Of a DNA stretch of 64,000 bases, positions 57,239 to 64,000 are shown one piece after another; the first letter of the stretch is position 1, and every line of letters starts with the position of its first letter. A program made the translations under genes and the position numbers. Source of the DNA: Tethya wilhelma (taxonomy: Eukaryota > Porifera > Demospongiae > Tethyida > Tethyidae); the NCBI GenBank assembly GCA_964030475.1, contig CAXIPT010000039.1:62001-126000 (forward strand). Reading direction: 5' to 3'. The notes beneath the pieces are model-generated. The model saw nothing but the letters and a program-made list of their open reading frames with translations. It was not told the DNA's origin and did not search any database.

Positions 57239-57449
57239 CTTCTTCTGAGGCCTCTGTAACCCATCTCTTCAGATACTCTACATTCTGTAAATCCCTCAAT
57301 GAAAACGAATGCCAATCTGAGTAAACCAGCATCACAAGAACAGAGTTAGCAGTGACAATCTTGACAAGAATCCTATCGCCCACTAGCACTGAGGAATATG
57401 TAACATTATCGACCTTTTACCTATTAATTAAGACCTTACAGATTGTCAT
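57239..57449 (-). CDS. Two-exon N-terminal gene fragment, unnamed
   Basis: Exon 1 (57449-57440) is ATGACAATCT followed by a GTAAGG donor. Exon 2 (57388-57239) follows an AG and ends at GTGTGT. Spliced, it reads MTILLVGDRILVKIVTANSV then LVMLVYSDWHSFSLRD and YLKRWVTEASEE. The phase fits and the exon has no stop. It looks like a genuine protein start, but no family or further exon was recognised. It diverges from the plus-strand gene at 57640, so 57450-57639 is a candidate bidirectional promoter. Confidence 0.45.
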
Positions 57450-57639
57450 TGTAATGCGCATGCGCCAGTTGTTGCACGCAGAGCCTCGTGGTGTGGATGT
57501 GTTCGTGTAGCTTGGTGGTGTAGTGCTAGCGTTTTGTATCTTCTTGTTTTTCCACTAATGCTGTTCACAAACAGTTTATCGCTTGACCAACGGCTAGGGT
57601 TTGTGTTCACTTCACCTCTGAGCTCTGTGATCTGTCCTG
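57450..57639. promoter_or_regulatory. Candidate bidirectional promoter
   Basis: A 190-bp interval between two divergent start codons, with TGCGCATGCGCC (NRF-1-like palindrome) at about 57455-57466. No TATA box is evident. Function is inferred from gene layout and the GCGCATGCGC motif. Confidence 0.4.
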
Positions 57640-57848
57640 ATGGCTGGAAATAGTGATGATAATGTCCATCGTGCTTTCTCTGAAGATAAGGTAAGAAAAT
57701 GACTTTGTGGTGGCTCCTTTTTACATACATGTTGTCTTTCCGCTCTTATTTGACAGATAGGTAGGATTCTTGACAGTCTTGAAATGTCTGCGGAGGTGGT
57801 TGGGAACTTTCCAAAGGAAAAGGTAAAAATATTATTAAAATTGTAACT

Positions 57849-58772
57849 CCCAGTACAGTAGTACTGGGTAGATAGGAATGACACGGATGGCCCATTAGCG
57901 CAATACAAATATTCACGCAAATAACTCTCCAAAAACTGAGCGCTTACCACTAAAGGCTTCTCAAGCTACTATTTAGGTCATTCTCTTTCCAACAAGCCCA
58001 AAAACATGGCCTAAAACCATCACTAAAGTACCAAACTAAAATATGCCAAACCTCCAATTTACTCCATCTTCTTGTTTTTGTTCTTCTTTTACCATGGCTC
58101 AACTTTTCTCAAAGACTGTTCGCTAGGTGGCTAGATACACAGCGAAAAGTGCCTTCTCTGTATGGCAGCCATTCATTTCTACACTCATGCATAATTCATT
58201 AGCTACTTGAACATTTCAAAGTGACGACCCTTTTCCAGATATAAGAATGCATTATTTGGAATCTGAATATTCGCTGCCTGCCTGCTTTACTTGGTTGTGC
58301 TGTAATCTTTCAGTCTACCATATTTAGGAGGTGAACAGACTACTTTAATGTTACACTTATGTTGTTGTCATTATAAGAAGATGAGTAGAACTAGTAAATT
58401 TTGTTAGATACACTCCAGCCTACAGCTTCACTTTACTGATAGCATACCAGTAGATTATAATATTCATGCTGATATATAGAGTACAAGTATCTACCGTAAA
58501 TATACACACAAACTCGAGCTCAAATGTGATTCATAGAATTATGAAGAAAAATGAAAACTAACAAGTAAAAAAAAAAACATTGGAAATGTGTTGAGACATA
58601 GGAATGGCCAAATCGCAAAAAGAAAGCAAACAAGATAGAATGGCTGTTTGAGTGTGTAAAGAATTATTCCTATGGGCAACATGAGGGACGAGAGTACTAC
58701 ATGCAGCCCACACAGCAAGAATTTTGCACACACTATGTCTCAATACATTTCCAATGTTTTTTTTTTACTTGT
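57849..58772 (+). repeat. Rep-A, nearly full-length copy
   Basis: Starts CCCAGTACAGTAGTACTGGG (one change in the loop) and ends with a shortened terminal palindrome (58575-58772, second arm truncated). It lies in an intron of the gene above. Confidence 0.85.
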
Positions 58773-59147
58773 ACTATGCAATAAATATTATGTATCAAAA
58801 ACTGAGTGATTAGTCATAAGCTGCTAGCTAACCTTATCAATTAGCTGATTCTTTTTCTGAAAATCCTGAAAAAACAGCCTAAACCATTGCTTACCTACCA
58901 TTTCTTATCTATATGAAATGTATCATCTTGCTAACACCTCTGGTCACAGTGTGGATTATTTAGAATTCATTGTGATAATAATATTATTTGAAAATTTAAG
59001 CAACCAGGATCAAAATTAATCATGGGTGATTAATCAGCAACTGTGACATGTACTTGGGCAATGGTCTGTTGTCCCTGAGCAGTATTAATAGCTTACATTG
59101 TAGCTATATACACTAAAAAATTGCACGTACATATTTCATTAAGTATT

Positions 59148-59640
59148 TAAAAGGAGGCTTGCGTGTAAAGCAAAAATAATTTTTTTGGGTACCAAAATGC
59201 TCTAATGAGGGTCTAAATTCATGGCCAAATTTTAAAAAAATTATAAAAAATTCAAGACTGTAAAATCCATGCTGTTTTCTTGCCCAAAAACAAGCATTGC
59301 ATTTCACTTCCTGTGTCGGCGGAGCGTTCTGTGACTGTCATGCTTACATTGTCACTTGTAGCAGCTCAGTGTCTGACAATGGGCAGTGATGAGCTCCATA
59401 CAAAATAACTAGGACTAGTTACAAACTGAACACGCGCTCTCTCTCTCTGACGTCACAGAACGCTCCACGCACACAGGAAGTTAAATGCAATGCTGTTTTT
59501 TGGGCAAGAAAACAGCATGGATTGTACAATCTTGCAATTTGCTATAATTTTTTCAAAATTTAGCTATGAATTTAGGACCCTCATTAGAGCATTTTGGTAC
59601 CAAAAAAGAAAAAAAAATTTACACGCAAGCCTACCTTTAA
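59148..59640. mobile_element. Foldback element, arms about 193 bp
   Basis: 59148-59340 and 59448-59640 are inverted copies (GCTTGCGTGTAAA, GGTACCAAAATGCTCTAATG, ACTTCCTGTGTG, GGAGCGTTCTGTGAC) with a spacer of about 107 bp. It ends 12 bp before an exon of the decayed gene. Confidence 0.8.
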
Positions 59641-60540
59641 TTTTATTATTAGATAACTCCAGCGGTTGTGCCAGATCTATCCAAGAACACCTTGGGGTCA
59701 CTGCACTTGGTGATCAAAAGCGTCTAAGGACGGTGTGCAACCCTCCACCATCTGGTAGAAATGTCATGAATTCAAAATTGACTACTACAATTGGCCAATA
59801 TAAAATACAATACTTTTTTCTGCTATATGGTATTATAAGCACTGTTGCAATAATAATTATGAGTGCCTAAGGTCATCAATGAAGTAAGGCGAGTCATGGG
59901 TGGGTCCAATAGACCTGGACCATCTGGTATTACTTCAACAACCCGCTTGGATTTTAATCCTAGCGCACTGATGCATCATCGATCTCAAGGACGCTCTCAC
60001 TCTCACTCTATCTAGTTCCCGTCCCCGTTCCTCGAATCGCCAGCCAAAGACCCAGGACAATGATGAGAAGAAGGTTGTGAAGAATGTGTATGCAATAGCC
60101 TATGATCGACATATGCCAAAGGAATTTACAGCCAAAAATGTGGAATACTTTGCTACAGGAATGATTCATTTCTCCCCACAAGCCACCGAGGAAGACATAA
60201 GGGATACCATAACCTCCATGTTAAACTCGACTACACAATAGATTTGCATGGGACAAATGATTTTCAATTCATCAAACGCAGTGGGCACACCTTCTGAGTT
60301 CCTGATGTTTCGCATGGTTTTTATTTCGACTTTGATGCAATCAAGGTTCTCACTGGCCAAGGGGGCATGTATGTACGCATAACAATAGACCCACACAGGT
60401 ACAGCCCAGAAGATTATTGGAGTTCATACCATGAGTTTGAGCCATTCTCACCTCTTACTTTGTCTTCTGTCGCTGCTGGGAACCCCGTGAATGCTTGCTC
60501 GTCGACTACCTTGTCTGCCACTGCTGGCTTGCCAACCACC

Positions 60541-60895
60541 CACTCTGTCACTGCTGCAGGGAACCCCGTGACTGCTGGTTTGCCGACCAGCCCCTCTGTC
60601 ACTGCTGCAGGGAAATCCGTGACTGCTGGCTTGCCGACCACCCCCTCTGTCACTGCTGCAGGGAACCCTGTGACTGCTGACTCACTGACCACCCTCTCTG
60701 TCACTGCTGCAGGGAACCCTGTGACTGCTGGCTCGCTGAGCACCCCCTTTGTTACAGGTGGCTTATCAACCATCCCTCTATCATTGCTGCAGGGAACCCT
60801 GTGACTGCTGGCTCGCTGACCACCCCCTCTGTCACTGCTGCAGGGAACCCTGTGACTGCTTGCTCGCTGACCACCCCCTTTGTTACAGCTGGTTT
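60541..60895 (+). repeat. Coding 51-bp tandem repeat (17 residues)
   Basis: About seven copies encoding SVTAAGNPVTAGLPTTP and variants. Near 60780 a frameshift moves the reading frame, but the repeat continues (IIAAGNPVTAGSLTTP, then TACSLTTPFVTAGLPTYGR), which shows the repeat was coding before the shift. Confidence 0.8.
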
Positions 60896-61037
60896 ACCAA
60901 CCTATGGGAGGTGATCACCGCCAAAATTACTAAATAGCACAGGGGGAGTGGTTTATTGAGATGGGAGGCCCATTTTTTGTCAATGGGGTCCCACTTTTGA
61001 CAAGAAGGTAGTGCATGCTTTGGCAAAACTGTGCGAT

Positions 61038-61290
61038 TTGCACCAACGAGGAGTCCTCATTCACTGCCAGGAGGTGCTTTTGCAACGACGAGGAGTCCTT
61101 ATTCACTACCAGGGGGTGCTTTTGCAATGACTAGGGGTCACTGCCAGGGGTGCTTTTGCAACGACAAGGAGTCCTCATTCACTGCCAGGGGGTGCTTTCG
61201 CAACAACAAGGAGTCCTCATTCACTGCCAGGAGGTGCTTTTGCAAAGACGAGGGGTCCTCATTCACAGGCAAGGGGTACTTTGCATCAAC
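61038..61290 (+). repeat. 42-bp minisatellite (14-residue period)
   Basis: Six units of about 42 bp around GAGGAGTCCTCATTCACTGC. The first units encode RSPHSLPGGAFATT; later units shift frame. It lies between two related genes, possibly within an untranslated or intronic region. Confidence 0.8.
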
Positions 61291-61578
61291 GGAACGGTTC
61301 CAGGAGTCCAGTTTATGGGTATGGGGTGCGAGCTGCATCAGAGGAGGTACGACACGCGAGTGTCAATTCAATGCTTTTGCTGACTCAGCATGGTAGGTGC
61401 ACTTGACCAAATCCAGTACCAAACTATAGTGGTCACGTGATTGGAATGCGCTAATTGACACTCGTGTTTCCTCTGTAAGATCATGTGACCAAAGCATGAC
61501 TTTCACTTGACAGTTATTAGCCTCGTGGCCGTTGCCCTCGTCTGTGTCGAGTCCTTGTACTTGAAGCTTCTGATCCTA

Positions 61579-63643
61579 ATGGCAGAAAATATTAGCAGTG
61601 GAAATCTTAGGCAGCAAGTGCTGCACTACACTGATATTCTGTTACGTGCTGTAGACCAGTTAGATACAGGATCTGGAACGAGCAGTCAAACCTCCGTGGG
61701 GGGGGGCAATCAAGGAACGGTACAACAATCATTGATGGGCGGGGCTAGGAGTGAAGCAGGAAGTTCGGGAACCAGTAGAGATGAACGAATTGGGCACGGG
61801 ATATCCTCCATGGGCGGAGTTGGCCACCTTCCTGGACCTTCAGCAACTGCCAGTAGATCCAGTGCCGGGCAAGAGCTGAGAAGACTGTTTCACTACAGTG
61901 GAAGTAGTGTTAGATCTAGATCTAAGCGCACCAATAGTGACAACAGTCGTGCCTCGGGGAGAAGTAAGAAGAAAAAATTAGTCACGTTTACTCACACTTT
62001 TGTCTGCTTGTCATCTATGACACGAAGGTTAGTTAATTATCTACAGTATAGTAATGAATAATATACAATTGTTATCGTGGCTGGAATGTTGTGATATAAC
62101 TTTTATAATAATTATATAAGCAAGCTTAGCATTAGTCTGGTTTGCCAGACTTTTCTCATGCATGGACATCCAGGGATGAATTTAAGATTTTCCCATTTCT
62201 CTTTTTCAGTTGATGGGTAAGAAAAGCCTGAGAGCTAATTGGTTTGGTGATCACAAATTTAAGTACATTTAGAAGAAGATATCACCCCCCCCCTGTAGGT
62301 GTATTGTTAAACTTAGCACAAAAACAAAGTTAGCCTGTGATGTGATTGAATGGGGAAACAAGCTTAGTATTAAGTTTACATGCCAATATATTATTGTGAA
62401 GGATGAAAATTAAGCTTGCATGCATAGGAATTGAAAGTAACAACCTACATGTACATAAAGTTTTCAATCCATACTTATTATTCTGCATGAGATCAAGAAA
62501 CATCAGTCTATTTAAAATATTTTGTTTGTCTCTGTTTTTGTCATGCACAATGATAAGCCAAGTTCCAGATCTACACATGAAGACTAAGCTCAGTCTTGCT
62601 GGTTTGGGTGAGAAGATCTCCTTGTTTTTGTTTGGTGATGCTGAAGAACTTGATTGTGATTTAAAGGACCACTATCCAAAGCTGGAAAACGCTGGTGGGT
62701 ATGAGCTGTTGAGATCAAGTGATAACGGTGGAAAAGCACTAACTGTTATTGATATGCCACCATCTGGCTACACTCCTGAGTACCTTAAGTCAATAGTGAG
62801 CAGTGCAAATATCTACTTACAAAATAACTTGGATCTTTCGGTTGAGGATAGACCTGTAAGATCTAAGACATGTATAGTTATTATAAGCATGTATACAAAT
62901 CTTAGTGTTGTTTTTTAAAGGGAACAAGCAAAAGTCTTCAAGAGTGTCAAACATGTGGTGATATTGTTCAAATGAACAAATTGAAGGAACATCTAGAGAA
63001 ATGTCGAAATGGAAATCTGTTAGTACTGTAGAGCTAGAAATTCTTAAGGAGTAAAATCTCAGAAAGGCAATCTCCAAACTTTTTCCGATTTTATTTTCGA
63101 GCAGCCCCACCAGTATTTTGCAATATAAGATCCCAAAATTTGGCTGGTAAAATTTTACGGATCGCTGACAATTTACCAAAACAGCAAAATTCATTCTCCT
63201 CGAAAATTTTCGGATAATATTATATTATATGTATATATAAAATATTTTATATATGATTATAATATTATATTGTGTATAGTTCATTATAATGTTTATCTTG
63301 TATTGGTTGTTTTTTTTTGTTTGTTTTCGGCCAAAACATAGGAAAGCAGAATGTGATGACACTCACATCTATGCGTACAACTCAGACTCAGATTTTGAAG
63401 ATCCGCCCTTCCGCTGTGCTAATCCATGTAACTCACCAATTGTTATAGTAAGTAATTTTGAATACGTTTTTTTCGAGAAGTGTCTATTTACAATGATACT
63501 TTTTCATTCCATGCAATATTTTGTAGTCTCCATCAACTGAACCCAGTGTTGCTGGTGATTCGTATGAGGCAGAGGAAGAGATAGTAAGATACGTAATGCA
63601 GAAAAGTCAAGGAGAAGAGCCACAAGTACTTTCTCAGCCATGA
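61579..63643 (+). CDS. Five-exon gene, HECT-ligase-family-like N-terminal region
   Basis: Exons 61579-62027, 62558-62855, 62921-63018, 63342-63447, 63527-63643; all borders are GT-AG and phases close exactly (1,068 nt, 355 residues). The start, MAENISSGNLRQQVLHYTDI, leads an amphipathic helix, a Gly/Ser-rich region, a basic patch (RSRSKRT ... SKKKK) and TFTHTFVCLSSMTRS. Exon 2 encodes a globular domain: LSLAGLGEKISLFLFGDAEE, YPKLENAGGYELLR and SSANIYLQ. Exon 3 holds a C2HC finger, CQTCGDIVQMNKLKEHLEKC. Exon 4 is acidic (NSDSDFEDPPF). From memory, this combination precedes the HECT domain in a multi-gene family of cnidarian and sponge ubiquitin-ligase-like proteins. Here the frame stops at LSQP, with no HECT domain before the window ends. 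It may be a truncated paralogue or have an alternative downstream splice (CAAGTACTT). Confidence 0.65.
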
Positions 63644-63879
63644 TATGTATAGGGTATGCATGTGTATGTATATCAGTCCGCAGTTGAGGCAGTTTGTCGG
63701 GTTTGACAATTAGAGATGTTAATAGCACTTCACACAGTAAGATGGTTTGACTATGTTGTTATAAATAATTGTGTGTGTATATAATTATAATTGCATAAAA
63801 ATCATTAGAAAAAATCTTGAGATTTAGCTGGGATGTAAACATGCATAAGTGAACAATTTATGTTTATACATATAAATTC
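63644..63879. other. 3' flank, non-coding
   Basis: AT-rich; no AATAAA-type signal stands out. Confidence 0.3.
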
Positions 63880-64000
63880 CCAGTACGGTAGTACTGGGTA
63901 CATAGGAATGGCACGGATGCCCCATTAGCGCAATACAAATATTCACGCAAATAACTCTGCAAAAACTGAGCGCTTGGCACTAAAAGGCTTCTTAAGCTAC
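63880..64000 (+). repeat. Rep-A, 5' end, runs off the window
   Basis: The hairpin CCCAGTAC/GTACTGGG, then the same sequence as 45792 onward up to GGCTTCTTAAGCTAC at the window edge. Confidence 0.88.

Larger units (their letters stand above)
57640..60920 (+). pseudogene. Decayed gene of a SAM-like/tandem-repeat family
   Basis: Exon 57640-57690 (MAGNSDDNVHRAFSEDK) and exon 57757-57822 (IGRILDSLEMSAEVVGNFPK) join in phase 0. Rep-A and a foldback then fill the next intron. Exon 59653-59754 starts ITPAVVPDLSKNTL and continues in another frame as LGVTALGDQKRLRTVC, a SAM-like helix split by a small deletion. From 59872: VINEVRRVMGGSNRPGPSG, then after frame changes VVKNVYAIAYDRHMPKEF, HGTNDFQFIKRSGHTF, FDFDAIKVLTGQGGMYVRIT, and 17-residue repeats. 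At least three frame changes and stops make it a pseudogene. The arrangement resembles N-terminal halves of a HECT-ligase-like family; no HECT domain is here. Confidence 0.5.

Noticed and set aside
60414..60773. Minus-strand protein with TGFPAAVTEGVVGKPAV repeats
   Set aside because: Antisense of the coding 51-bp repeat; the plus frame connects to upstream conserved exons.

Overview
This window looks like AT-rich metazoan nuclear DNA, most probably from a sponge (demosponge). That is an inference from very short GT-AG introns (about 58-68 bp in the best gene models), the transposon families present, and N-terminal segments resembling a multi-gene HECT-ligase-like family known to me from sponges and cnidarians. 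Single Ns (9950, 13849, 14098, 24043, 34727, 38640, 55692) and a 38-N gap (30360-30397) show that it is a scaffold of short contigs. Several joins fall inside repeats, so order and orientation between contigs are not fully safe.

Layout. 1-2.8 kb: decayed satellite with a TIR insertion. 2.8-7.8 kb: a nearly intact P-like DNA transposon (38-bp perfect TIRs, 7-bp target duplication) with two convergent genes, one a transposase broken by a single TGA. 7.8-9.6 kb: duplicated micro-exons and a decayed SAP/SWIM-type transposon gene. 9.95-12.1 kb: a Tc1/mariner-type (DD34E) element, again with an accessory gene facing the transposase. 12.1-33 kb: arrays of a roughly 214-bp AT-rich satellite in both orientations, broken by a tyrosine-recombinase fragment, three copies of a tRNA-like short element, a second two-gene DD34E element (28.2-30.4 kb) and a 583-bp TIR insertion. 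33-40 kb: dispersed repeats, MITEs and an eroded HMG-box-like gene. 40.7-44 kb: a Mutator-like element with a single TGA in its transposase. 44-55 kb: mostly non-coding, with inverted-repeat, foldback and TA-flanked elements. 55.4-57.1 kb: a Penelope-like retroelement with inverted terminal repeats that carry a hammerhead-like core. 57.2-64 kb: the most host-gene-like part, with a short divergent exon pair, a frameshifted gene with coding tandem repeats, and a five-exon gene whose splice phases all agree.

The main biological point is the repeated 'accessory gene facing transposase' design. Two diverged DD34E elements (about 18 kb apart) carry the same accessory protein: an N-terminal domain ending in LWCD, a basic linker, an RIWA/RLWA-MI segment and a SHOCT-like C-terminus. 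A P-like element independently has an unrelated accessory gene in the same convergent arrangement. These are candidate two-protein transposition systems.
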